Source: Streptomyces sp. TS71-3
GTDB lineage: Bacteria > Actinomycetota > Actinomycetes > Streptomycetales > Streptomycetaceae
Assembly (NCBI RefSeq): GCF_018327685.1
Contig: NZ_BNEL01000001.1
Span: forward strand, 3,596,001 to 3,660,000
DNA: 64,000 bases
Reading direction: 5' to 3'
In this document: positions 45,698 through 53,606 of the stretch, piece after piece
How positions within the stretch are numbered: position 1 is the stretch's first letter
How the letters are laid out: the number at the start of each line of letters is the position of its first letter
Notes under the pieces: model-generated
What the model saw: the letters and a program-made list of their open reading frames with translations, nothing else
What the model was told of the DNA's origin: nothing
Database searches by the model: none
Position numbers and translations under genes: made by a program

Positions 45698-47149
45698 CTA
45701 GCCCAGCAGGGCCTGCCAGGTGTTCGGTCCCACGATGCCGTCCGCGGTCAGCCCCGCACCGGACTGGAACGACACGACGGCGGCCCGCGTCGCCGGTCCG
45801 AAGTCGCCGTCGACCTCCAGCGACGCCCCGTGCTCGTTCAGCTCGGCCTGCACAGCCTTCACCGCCGCGCCGGTGTCGCCCTGGCTGACGTAGGTGATGA
45901 GGGACTGCCAGGTCGCCGGCCCGACCACGCCGTCCGGGGACAGGCCCGAGGCGGACTGGAAGGAGACCACCGCGTTCCGGGTGGCGGCGTCGAACGTGCC
46001 GTTCACCGTCAGCGCCGCACCGTGCGCGTCGAGCAGGTACTGGGCGGTGGTGACCAGGCGCCCGCTCTGGCCCTGCGAGACCGTCGGCCAGTGCGAGCCC
46101 GGGGCCGGCGGGGCGGTGTAGGCGCCGTGCGCGAACGCCTTGAGGTCGTCCAGGGTGCCGTTGAAGACATCCTGGTCTCCCGGGAACGTGCCGCTGCTCG
46201 CCGTCTGCCAGATGGTCCAGCCCGTCCAGCCGTTGGGCAGCGGGGTGGCCGAGCCCCCGTAGTTCGCGATCCAGAGCGGATCGTCGGAGAAGCCGGCGTA
46301 GTTGCCCGTGCAGTTGATCCACCAGTCCGTGGTGGAGTAGACGGTCGGATAGCGGCCCGTGCGGCCGTGGTACTCGTCGCGGAACGCCCGGATCCAGCTC
46401 ACCATCGCGCTCTGGCCGAGCCCGTAGCACGTGGCCCCGTACGGGTTGTACTCGATGTCCAGCGCACCCGGCAGGGTCTTGCCGTCGTCCGTCCAACCGC
46501 CGCCGTGCGCGAGGAAGTAGTCGGCCTGGGCGGCGCCGCCCGACCTGTCCGGCAGCGCGAAGTGGTAGGCGCCGCGGAGCAGCCCCGCGGCCGCCGAGCC
46601 GTTGTACTGCTGGGAGTACTGGCCACTGGTGTAGCCCGTGCCCTCGGTCGCCTTGACGTACGCGAACGCCGCGCCCTTGGACGCCACCGACGCCCAGTTC
46701 ACGTTCTCCTGGTAACCGCTCACGTCCAGCCCCTTGAGCGTCCCGGCGAGCGCCGCGGCGGAGGGAGCGGCCCGCCGGGGCGCGGCGGTGAGGCCGGAGC
46801 CCGCGTGGTCGGCCGCCATGTGCGAGGGGGCGGGGTGGTGCCCGGCGGTGTCCGCGGCTGCCGGGTGCCTGGCGGTGTCCGCGGTGGCCGCGTGCCCCGT
46901 GGCGTCCGAGGCCGCCGCCGGGGCGAGGCCGAGGAGGGTCAGGCCGGCGGCGAGGGCCGCGAGCAGGGGGGCCCGGCCGAAGGGTCTCGCCCTGCGGGGG
47001 GCGGCTGTTGGGCGCGGCGTTCTCGTCGTCTGCTGAGTTTCTGCCGTCCGCTGCTCTCCTGTCGTCGTCCTCGTCGTCCTCGTCGTCCTCGTCGTCAACG
47101 TCGCCTTCGCTGTCCGGCGTGTCCGCCGCGGGCCTGTTGCTCGCGTCAT
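45698..47149 (-). CDS. Secreted GH25 lysozyme with two peptidoglycan-binding domains
   Basis: 483 residues from ATG 47149, AGGA 7 bases upstream. A long basic Thr/Arg N terminus (RTTRTTRTT, encoded by a GTC-CTC-type DNA repeat near 47070-47095) precedes a signal helix (LLAALAAGLTLLGLAPAAAS). The GH25 domain (about 135-330) has KGLDVSGYQENVNW, YVKATEGTGY, GAYHFA and ALDIEYNP with catalytic Asp/Glu. Two PG_binding_1 repeats follow (VNGTFDAATRNAVVSFQ and VDGDFGPATRAAVVSFQ). Cleaves the glycan strand. Its TAG stop lies in the IS target duplication (45698-45700). Confidence 0.95.
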   Translation of the reverse strand: MTRATGPRRTRRTAKATLTTRTTRTTRTTTGEQRTAETQQTTRTPRPTAAPRRARPFGRAPLLAALAAGLTLLGLAPAAASDATGHAATADTARHPAAADTAGHHPAPSHMAADHAGSGLTAAPRRAAPSAAALAGTLKGLDVSGYQENVNWASVASKGAAFAYVKATEGTGYTSGQYSQQYNGSAAAGLLRGAYHFALPDRSGGAAQADYFLAHGGGWTDDGKTLPGALDIEYNPYGATCYGLGQSAMVSWIRAFRDEYHGRTGRYPTVYSTTDWWINCTGNYAGFSDDPLWIANYGGSATPLPNGWTGWTIWQTASSGTFPGDQDVFNGTLDDLKAFAHGAYTAPPAPGSHWPTVSQGQSGRLVTTAQYLLDAHGAALTVNGTFDAATRNAVVSFQSASGLSPDGVVGPATWQSLITYVSQGDTGAAVKAVQAELNEHGASLEVDGDFGPATRAAVVSFQSGAGLTADGIVGPNTWQALLG

Positions 47150-47190
47150 GGTGGGTCCTCCGTCGTGGTGTGCGGATGGGAGCGGGTGGT

Positions 47191-47230
47191 GCCGCGGCCG
47201 GCGCTGCCGTGGGGGAGCGCCGGCCGCGGC
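47191..47230 (-). terminator. 15-bp stem terminator after the CHAP gene
   Basis: GCCGCGGCCGGCGCT (47191-47205) pairs perfectly with AGCGCCGGCCGCGGC (47216-47230), loop 10. It lies 24 bases past the CHAP gene stop and before the lysozyme ATG, insulating the two. Confidence 0.88.
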
Positions 47231-47253
47231 GCCGGTGGGGGTCCAGGAGCGGG

Positions 47254-48195
47254 CTAGGCGCGGACCAGCCCGTAGAAGACGGAGGACGACAAGGAGTAGC
47301 TCTTGTCGTACACGCCGATCTGGCCGGAGCCGGCGGGGTTCGACGTGTTGCCGGAGATCACGTGCACCGTGGAGCCGCTCACGGTGTCCACGACGCCGAT
47401 GTGGTACCGGTTGTTCGCGCTGCCGAAGATGATCAGGTCACCGGGCAGGGCGGCGTGCAACTGGCTCGTGCCGTACCAGCGGCCGTGCTGGACCGCCCAG
47501 TCGTAGACGCTGGGCACGTACGTCATCGACGGGATGTTCTCGCCCGCGGTCCGCCAGACCCAGGTGGCGAAGGACGCGCACCAGTCCGCGCAGATGCTGT
47601 ACGGCTTGCCGGGCACGCAGTTGCGGCTGTCGGCTCGGGTACCCAGCTCGCCCTTGGCGACGCTGACGATCTCGTCGCGCTGGGCGTTGCCCGCGTGGCA
47701 GCTCGCGACCACGCGCTCGATGCCCATGGACTTCATGGTGTCCGGGCCCGCGATGCCGTCGGCGTCCAGGCCGTGGGCGCTCTGGTAGGTCTTCACCGCG
47801 GCGGTGGTAGCCGCCGTGTAGTCCCCGTCCTCGGTGATCCCGGCCTTCTCCTGGACCGCCTTGACGACGGTCTGGAGACCGCCCAGCGTCTGCGGCCCGA
47901 TCACGCCGTCCACGTCCAGGCACTGGTCGGCCTGGAACGCGCCGGTCGCGTCCGTGGTCTGGGGGCCCACGATCCCGTCCACGGCGCCCGCGCCGTACGC
48001 GAGGCCGTTCAGGTCGGTCTGGGCGAGCTTGATCTCGGCCGTCGTCGCGGCGGACGCCGTGCCCGGTACGGCGAGCAGAACGCCGGCCGTGACCACGGCC
48101 GTCAGCAGCCCCGCCGCGGCGCGGCCGGCCCGCCGCAGCGAGGCGCGGGTTCTCGGCGCGGCCGGGCCGCGGGTTCTCGTCGTCGTTGCGGTCAT
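47254..48195 (-). CDS. Secreted peptidoglycan-binding CHAP hydrolase
   Basis: 313 residues from ATG 48195 (MTATTTRTRG). Signal peptide RRAGRAAAGLLTAVVTAGVL...GTASAATT. Two PG_binding_1-type repeats (VDGIVGPQTTDATGAFQ and LDADGIAGPDTMKSMG) at about 55-170. The CHAP domain has SICADWCASFATWVW, whose second Cys region carries the nucleophile, and YHIGVVDTVSGSTVHVISGN with the His. CHAP proteins act as amidases or endopeptidases on peptidoglycan peptides. Own terminator downstream; separate from the lysozyme. Confidence 0.92.
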   Translation of the reverse strand: MTATTTRTRGPAAPRTRASLRRAGRAAAGLLTAVVTAGVLLAVPGTASAATTAEIKLAQTDLNGLAYGAGAVDGIVGPQTTDATGAFQADQCLDVDGVIGPQTLGGLQTVVKAVQEKAGITEDGDYTAATTAAVKTYQSAHGLDADGIAGPDTMKSMGIERVVASCHAGNAQRDEIVSVAKGELGTRADSRNCVPGKPYSICADWCASFATWVWRTAGENIPSMTYVPSVYDWAVQHGRWYGTSQLHAALPGDLIIFGSANNRYHIGVVDTVSGSTVHVISGNTSNPAGSGQIGVYDKSYSLSSSVFYGLVRA

Positions 48196-48229
48196 CTTGC
48201 TGCAACCCCCTTGTGTCCCATGGGTACCG

Positions 48230-48450
48230 GCCGGTGGTTCCGGCTCGGGACGCGCTGATCCGTGCGTGCGGTGCTGTGGGCGTACATGGCTGTGCGTGCT
48301 GTGCGTGAGGTGCCGTGGGCGTGCTCGGCCGTGCAGGGTTGTGCAGGCGTGCGTGGCCGTGCCTGAGGCGCTGTGCGTGTGCGTGGCCGTTGCGCGGTTG
48401 TGCAGGCGTGCGTTGCCGTGCGTGGGCCGGGAGTGGCCGCGGCTGCGGCG
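48230..48450. repeat. Degenerate GTGCGTG/GTGCAGG repeats in a divergent promoter region
   Basis: The 473-base gap between the CHAP gene and the nSTAND gene contains many GTGCGTGGCCGTG, GTTGTGCAGGCGTGCGT and CTGTGCGTG copies at irregular spacing over 48230-48450. Open frames here are His/Thr or Cys/Arg-rich artefacts. Promoters for both divergent genes probably lie at 48540-48660 or within the repeats. Confidence 0.6.
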
Positions 48451-48668
48451 GCCTCCGGGGATGTCGTGCGGGAAGGTCCCGCGCGGCCGCGGTCCCCCAT
48501 GGGCGGGCGCGTGCCGCCCGTGAACGGCACGTGCGCGGGCACCGCGGGGATGGCCGATTCGGTTGTAGCGCACGTTCGTTGTCCGTTGTCGGTGGCTGGA
48601 CGACCGGACAACGCGTTCGCACAATGAGCCCACGAAGAGCCAGCGGAGCAGAGCGATGGAGGCAGCCC

Positions 48669-51600
48669 GTGCCCCGTACCGAGCGGCGCCTGGACGACGA
48701 CGGCGGCCCGCTGGTGCGGTTCGCGGCGGACCTGCGCAAGCTGCGGGAGAAGGCGGGCAGCCCGCCCTACCGCCAGCTGTCCCGGAAGGCCCGCTACTCG
48801 TCGACGACGCTCGCCGACGCCGCCGCGGGCCGGAAGCTGCCCAGCCTGCCGGTCACCCTCGCCTACGTCCGCGCGTGCTCGGGGGACACCGACGCGTGGG
48901 AGGCCCGCTGGCACCGGCTCGCCACCGAGCTCGCCGCCACGGCCTCCCGCGAGCCCGAGCCTGACTTCGCGGACGACCTCGGCCCCTGCCCCTACGCCGG
49001 TCTGGCGCCGTTCCAGCCGGACGACGCCGCCCGGTACTTCGGCCGGGAACGGCTCACCGACGACCTGTGCGCACGCGTCAGGGCCCACCGTCTCACCGTG
49101 GTGCTCGGCGCCTCCGGTTCCGGGAAGTCGTCGCTGCTGCGGGCCGGCCTGCTGCCCCGGGCGGCGGCGGGTGACGCGGAGTCGGGCACCCCGCCCTGGC
49201 CGGCCGTGCTCGTCAGCCCCGGCGCGCACCCCCTGCGGGCGTGCCTCGCGCGGCTGACGGAGGCATCGGGCGGCGGGGACCCGGATGGTTCCGGTGGACC
49301 GCCGGGACCGTCCGGAACGGGTGGCGGGCCGCACGACGGTGGCGGGGCGGGTGCTGGTGGCCGGCCGGATGCCGGTCTTGGGCCGGATGCCGCCGGCGGG
49401 CCGGATGCCGCCGGCGGGCCGGATGCCGCCGGCGGGCCGGATGTCGCCGGCGAGGCGCGTGCCGGTGGCGGTCCGGACGCCGCAGGCGGCGAGGCTGCCG
49501 CTGACCGGGCGGGCCCGGTGGACCTGGCCCCCGCCGTCCGCCGGGTACTCGCGGACCGGCCGGCGGACGCCGAACTGCTCCTCGTGATCGACCAGTTCGA
49601 GGAGGTCTTCACGCTGTGCGCCGGTGAGGACGAGCGCACCGCGTTCATCGAGGCGCTGGCCGCCGCCGCGCACGCCCCCGGCAGCCGGGTCCGGATCGTC
49701 CTCGCGGTCCGCGCCGACTTCTCGTCGTCCTGCCTGCGCCACCAGCACCTCGTCGACGCGCTGAACACCGCCCAGGTGCTGGTCGGTCCGATGTCCACCG
49801 AGGAGCTGCGGCGCGCCGTCAGCCAGCCCGCCGTCACCGAGTCCGGCACCGTGGAGAGCGCGCTGCTCGCGCGGGTGGTGGCCGAGGCCACCGGGCAGCC
49901 GGGCGTGCTGCCGCTGGTCTCCCACGCGATGCGCGAGACGTGGCGCCGCAGGCGCGGCAACACCCTCACCCTCAGCGGCTACGAGGCCGCCGGCGGGATC
50001 GCGCACGCCCTCGCCAACACCGCGGAGACCGTGTACAGCGGCCTCACCCCCGCCCAGCAGCGGCAGGCCCGCGGCATCTTCCTGCGCCTGGTCTCCCTCG
50101 GCCAGGGCACCGAGGACTACAAGCGCCGCCTGGCGCGCGACGAGCTCGCCCCCGCCGCGGGCCCCGTCCTCGACGCGCTGGCCCGCGCCCGCCTGGTCAC
50201 CCTGGACACCGACACCGTCGAGATCACCCACGAGGCGCTGCTGCACGCCTGGCCCCGGCTGAGCGAGTGGATCGGCGAGGACCGCGCCGGGCTCGCCGTC
50301 CAGCAGCAACTCGCCGCCGCGGCCGCCGCCTGGGAGCGCGAGGGCCGCGACCGCAGCGCCCTGTACCGGGGCGCGCGGCTCGCGGCAGCCCGGGACTGGG
50401 CCCGCTCGCACCACGACGAGCTGGGACTGAGCACCCGTATGGGGGAGTTCCTGGCGGCGTCCGGCCGCCAGGAGGACCGCGGCGGCCGGATCCGCCGGGC
50501 CGCCGTCGCCGCGCTCGCGCTGCTGTCCGTCCTCGCCCTGCTCGGCGCGGGAATCGCGTTCCAGCAGCGGGCCACCGCCCGCGGTGAACGGGACACCGCC
50601 GTCGCCGGAGAGCTGACGGCCGAGGCCGAGCAGCTACGCGGCACGGACCAGTCGCTGGCCGCACGCCTCGACCTCGCCGCGTACCGCATCCGGCCGAACG
50701 CGGCCGCCGCCGGCGACCTGCTCAGCACCCAGACCACCCCGCTCGCCACCCCGCTGACCGGGCACACCGGCACGGTCTACGCGGTGGCCGCGAGCCCGCG
50801 GGGGCATCTGCTGGCCTCCGCCGGGGCCGACGACACCATCCGCCTGTGGACCACCGCGGACCGCGCTCAGCCTGCCGATCGTGCTCAGCCTGCCGATCGT
50901 GCTCAGCCCGCGGACCGCGCTCAGCCTGCCGCGCTCGGTCAGCCCGCCGACCGCCCCCAGGCCGCCGACCGCCCCCAGCCCGCCGACCGCCCCCAGCCCG
51001 CCGCGCTCGGCCATCCCGACGCGCTCGGCCATCCCGCCGCACCCGCCTACCCCGCCGCACCCGGCCACCCCACCGCGCTCGGCCACCCCACCGCGCTCGG
51101 CCCCCCTCTGCGAAGCCGCTCCGGAGGCGTCTACTGGCTGGCGTTCAGCCCGGACGGGCGGACGCTGGCCGCCGCGGGCCGCGACCACACCGTCCGCCTC
51201 TGGAACGTCACGGACCCGGCCCACCCCCGGCCATGGGCGCCTCCGCTGACCGGCCACACCGGACACGTCTTCTCGGTGTCGTTCAGCCCGGACGGCCGGA
51301 CACTGGCCAGCGCGGGCGACGACGGCACGGTACGGCTGTGGGACGTGACCCGTCCCGCTCACCCTGCCCCGTTGGGCCGCCCGCTCGACGCGCACGCGGG
51401 CGCGGTGGCCTCGGCGGCCTTCAGCCCCGACGGGCGGACGGTCGCCGCGGCGGGCCACGACCACACCATCCGGCTGTGGAACGTCACCGACCCCGCCCGT
51501 CCCCGGCTGTGGACGCGCCCCCTGACCGGCCACACGGACACCGTCTACGCCGTCGCGTTCCGCCCGGACGGCCAGGTCATGGCCAGTGTCGGAGGCGACC

Positions 51601-52955
51601 ACACCGTCCGCCTCTGGGACGTCTCCCACCCGGCCCGCCCCAAGTCGCTGACCGGCCCGCTGACCGGGCACACGGACACCGTCTACGCCGTCGCGTTCAG
51701 CCCCGACGGCCAGGTCCTGGCCACGGCCGGCGCCGACCACACCGTACGGCTGTGGAACCTCACCGACCCGGCCCACCCCATGCCTCTGGGCGAGCCGCTG
51801 ACGGGACACACGGAGTACGTCTACTGGCTGGCGTTCACACCCGACGGCCACGCCCTCGCGAGCGCCGGCGCCGACCGCACCGTCCGGCTGTGGGATCTGC
51901 CCCGGGCGCTGCTGCCCGCGCCCAGTTTCGTCAACACGGTGGCCTTCCGGCCCGACGGAAGGGTGCTGGCCGCGGGCAGCACGGACCGGGCGATCCGCCT
52001 GTGGAACGTGTCCGATCCGGGCCGCCCGGTCCCGCTCGGCCGCCCTCTCACCGGCCACACCAACGCCGTCAACCACGTGGCGTTCAGCCCCGACGGCCGG
52101 GTACTGGCCAGCGCCGGCCGCGACCACACCGTCCGCCTCTGGAACCTCACGGACCCGGCCCGTCCTGCCGCACTGGGCCACCCCCTCACCGGCAACACCG
52201 ACGCGGTGGCCTCGGTCGCGTTCAGCCCCGACGGGCGGGTGCTCGCCGGCGCGGGCCACGACCACACGGTCCGCTTCTGGGACGTGTCGGACCCCGCGCA
52301 CCCGACCGTCCTCGGCCACCCGCTGACGGCCCACACCGACGCGGTGATGGCCCTCGCCTTCAGCCCCGACGGCCGCGCTCTCGCCACCGCAGGGGCCGAC
52401 GACACCACCCGCCTGTGGAACGTCGCCGACCCGGCCCACCCCCGCCCCTGGTGCCCCCCACTGGCCGCCCGCAGCGGTGGGGTCCTCGGGCTCGCGTTCA
52501 GCCCCGACGGCCGGACTCTCGCCACGGCCAACGTCGACCACACGGTCCGCCTGTTCGACGTGGCGGACCCTGCGCACCCCGCCGCGCTGGGCCGGCCCCT
52601 CAGCGGCCACACCAGCTTCGTCTTCTCCGTCTCCTTCAGCCCGGACGGCCGCACCCTGGCCAGCAGCGCCGACGACCACACGGTGCGCCTGTGGAACGTC
52701 GCCGACCCCGGCCACCCCACCGCCCAGGGCAAGCCCCTCCCCGTCCACCAGGCCCCCGTGGACGAGACCGCCTTCAGCCCCGACGGCCGGGCCCTCGCCA
52801 GCGCCGGCGACGACCACACGGTCACCCTGCTCCCCACGAGCCCGACAGCGGCGGCCGCCCGGGTCTGCGCCACCACGTCGGGCACGCTGACGGCCGGGCA
52901 GTGGCCCGCTTATGTGCGGGGCCTGCCTTATCGGGAGGTGTGCGGGCGCCGGTGA
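48669..52955 (+). CDS. XRE-nSTAND1-WD40 protein with 14 WD blades
   Basis: 1428 residues from GTG 48669, with GGAGG 6 bases upstream (ATG 48624 is a weaker alternative). An XRE-like helical HTH (about 10-85) precedes a STAND NTPase: Walker A GASGSGKSS (about 147-155), Walker B LLLVIDQFEEVF (about 303-314). A Gly/Pro/Asp-rich insert with GPDAAG repeats separates them. One membrane helix (AAVAALALLSVLALLGAGIAF, about 612-632) follows, then 14 WD40 blades (about 700-1390), enough for two seven-blade propellers. An 80-residue Ala/Gln/Pro/His insert follows blade 1. Such proteins are signalling or conflict-system scaffolds; the effector partner is not adjacent. Confidence 0.92.
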   Translation: MPRTERRLDDDGGPLVRFAADLRKLREKAGSPPYRQLSRKARYSSTTLADAAAGRKLPSLPVTLAYVRACSGDTDAWEARWHRLATELAATASREPEPDFADDLGPCPYAGLAPFQPDDAARYFGRERLTDDLCARVRAHRLTVVLGASGSGKSSLLRAGLLPRAAAGDAESGTPPWPAVLVSPGAHPLRACLARLTEASGGGDPDGSGGPPGPSGTGGGPHDGGGAGAGGRPDAGLGPDAAGGPDAAGGPDAAGGPDVAGEARAGGGPDAAGGEAAADRAGPVDLAPAVRRVLADRPADAELLLVIDQFEEVFTLCAGEDERTAFIEALAAAAHAPGSRVRIVLAVRADFSSSCLRHQHLVDALNTAQVLVGPMSTEELRRAVSQPAVTESGTVESALLARVVAEATGQPGVLPLVSHAMRETWRRRRGNTLTLSGYEAAGGIAHALANTAETVYSGLTPAQQRQARGIFLRLVSLGQGTEDYKRRLARDELAPAAGPVLDALARARLVTLDTDTVEITHEALLHAWPRLSEWIGEDRAGLAVQQQLAAAAAAWEREGRDRSALYRGARLAAARDWARSHHDELGLSTRMGEFLAASGRQEDRGGRIRRAAVAALALLSVLALLGAGIAFQQRATARGERDTAVAGELTAEAEQLRGTDQSLAARLDLAAYRIRPNAAAAGDLLSTQTTPLATPLTGHTGTVYAVAASPRGHLLASAGADDTIRLWTTADRAQPADRAQPADRAQPADRAQPAALGQPADRPQAADRPQPADRPQPAALGHPDALGHPAAPAYPAAPGHPTALGHPTALGPPLRSRSGGVYWLAFSPDGRTLAAAGRDHTVRLWNVTDPAHPRPWAPPLTGHTGHVFSVSFSPDGRTLASAGDDGTVRLWDVTRPAHPAPLGRPLDAHAGAVASAAFSPDGRTVAAAGHDHTIRLWNVTDPARPRLWTRPLTGHTDTVYAVAFRPDGQVMASVGGDHTVRLWDVSHPARPKSLTGPLTGHTDTVYAVAFSPDGQVLATAGADHTVRLWNLTDPAHPMPLGEPLTGHTEYVYWLAFTPDGHALASAGADRTVRLWDLPRALLPAPSFVNTVAFRPDGRVLAAGSTDRAIRLWNVSDPGRPVPLGRPLTGHTNAVNHVAFSPDGRVLASAGRDHTVRLWNLTDPARPAALGHPLTGNTDAVASVAFSPDGRVLAGAGHDHTVRFWDVSDPAHPTVLGHPLTAHTDAVMALAFSPDGRALATAGADDTTRLWNVADPAHPRPWCPPLAARSGGVLGLAFSPDGRTLATANVDHTVRLFDVADPAHPAALGRPLSGHTSFVFSVSFSPDGRTLASSADDHTVRLWNVADPGHPTAQGKPLPVHQAPVDETAFSPDGRALASAGDDHTVTLLPTSPTAAAARVCATTSGTLTAGQWPAYVRGLPYREVCGRR

Positions 52956-53172
52956 GGCGGTGGGCTGTGGGTGGGGGCGCCGAGGTGCCGCCGGCGTGGT
53001 GCTGACGGCTGCCGGGCACCGCCGACCGCTGAAACGGCGTCGGCCGCCGGGTAGTCACCGACCCCGAAGGCACCGTCGGCTGCCGGCGGCATAGTCCGTG
53101 GCCCACCGGGCAGCCAGGCCCTCGACCCCCGAACCCTCACAGGATCACCCGGGCCCAGGGGCCAATGTCACA

Positions 53173-53201
53173 TTGACACCAAGGGGAGGGCTCGTTCATA
53201 T
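53173..53201 (+). promoter_or_regulatory. Promoter for the leaderless leader peptide
   Basis: TTGACA (53173-53178) and TCATAT (53196-53201) are separated by 17 bases, and the predicted start point falls on the ATG at 53209. This gives a leaderless transcript for the leader peptide. Confidence 0.75.
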
Positions 53202-53208
53202 TTTCCGC

Positions 53209-53301
53209 ATGTTTATCAGCCACGTCACGCTGCGCGCCGCCATCGAGCTTGCGCTGATCGGTGTCAGTGCGCTGAGCGTGGCCGATATTCACTGTCGCTG
53301 A
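53209..53301 (+). CDS. Cys-ending leader peptide upstream of an ABC operon
   Basis: 30 residues: starts MFISHVTLRAAIELALIGVS and ends with Ala-Asp-Ile-His-Cys-Arg. No SD is present and the promoter spacing puts the mRNA 5' end at the ATG. It resembles the Ms4533A-type Cys-rich leader peptides of actinobacteria, which control sulfur-related operons by stalling at Cys codons; resemblance is from memory, not a search. The Cys codon and the stop fall in the left arm of a stem-loop. Likely a sensor of Cys availability for the SBP-permease-ATPase operon 306 bases on. Confidence 0.65.
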   Translation: MFISHVTLRAAIELALIGVSALSVADIHCR

Positions 53302-53327
53302 ACCGCCGTCCTCCGGCGAGCCGACAG
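53292..53327 (+). promoter_or_regulatory. Stem-loop overlapping the leader Cys codon (putative attenuator)
   Basis: CTGTCG (53292-53297) pairs with CGACAG (53322-53327); inside, CGCCG (53304-53308) pairs with CGGCG (53314-53318). The left arm contains the Cys TGT (53293-53295) and Arg codons, so a ribosome stalled there would block the outer stem. The remaining bases to 53606 show no other gene. Mechanism is inference. Confidence 0.55.
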
Positions 53328-53606
53328 CTCTGCCACGGGTTCGGCACCCGACCCGGTGCCCCGCCCTATGGTGCACGAAGACCGCTGGCGGCCCCTTCGC
53401 TCCTCCTTGTTCGGCGACGCCGCAGCACCACCCGTCCCACCCGTACGGGGCCCGGTCGGCACGGCGCCCGCTTGCACCACTCGCAACGCCCGGTTCCGGC
53501 GCACCCGCGGAGCCGGTCCATGCACCATGTCCGTCTCCGCAGGCCCATTCCCCACCGGGCGGTTCCGCCGGCCGGAGCCGATGGCCGACACCTCTGAGAG
53601 GCCCCC

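Noticed and set aside
48230..48450. Thr/His-rich or Cys/Arg-rich small proteins
   Set aside because: They come from GTGCGTG repeats, lack SDs, and lie in a divergent promoter gap.
48192..50414. Minus-strand 740-residue frame across the nSTAND gene, and 50634-52817 on the same strand
   Set aside because: Both are antisense to the WD40/nSTAND gene, whose repeats give mirrored repeats on the other strand.
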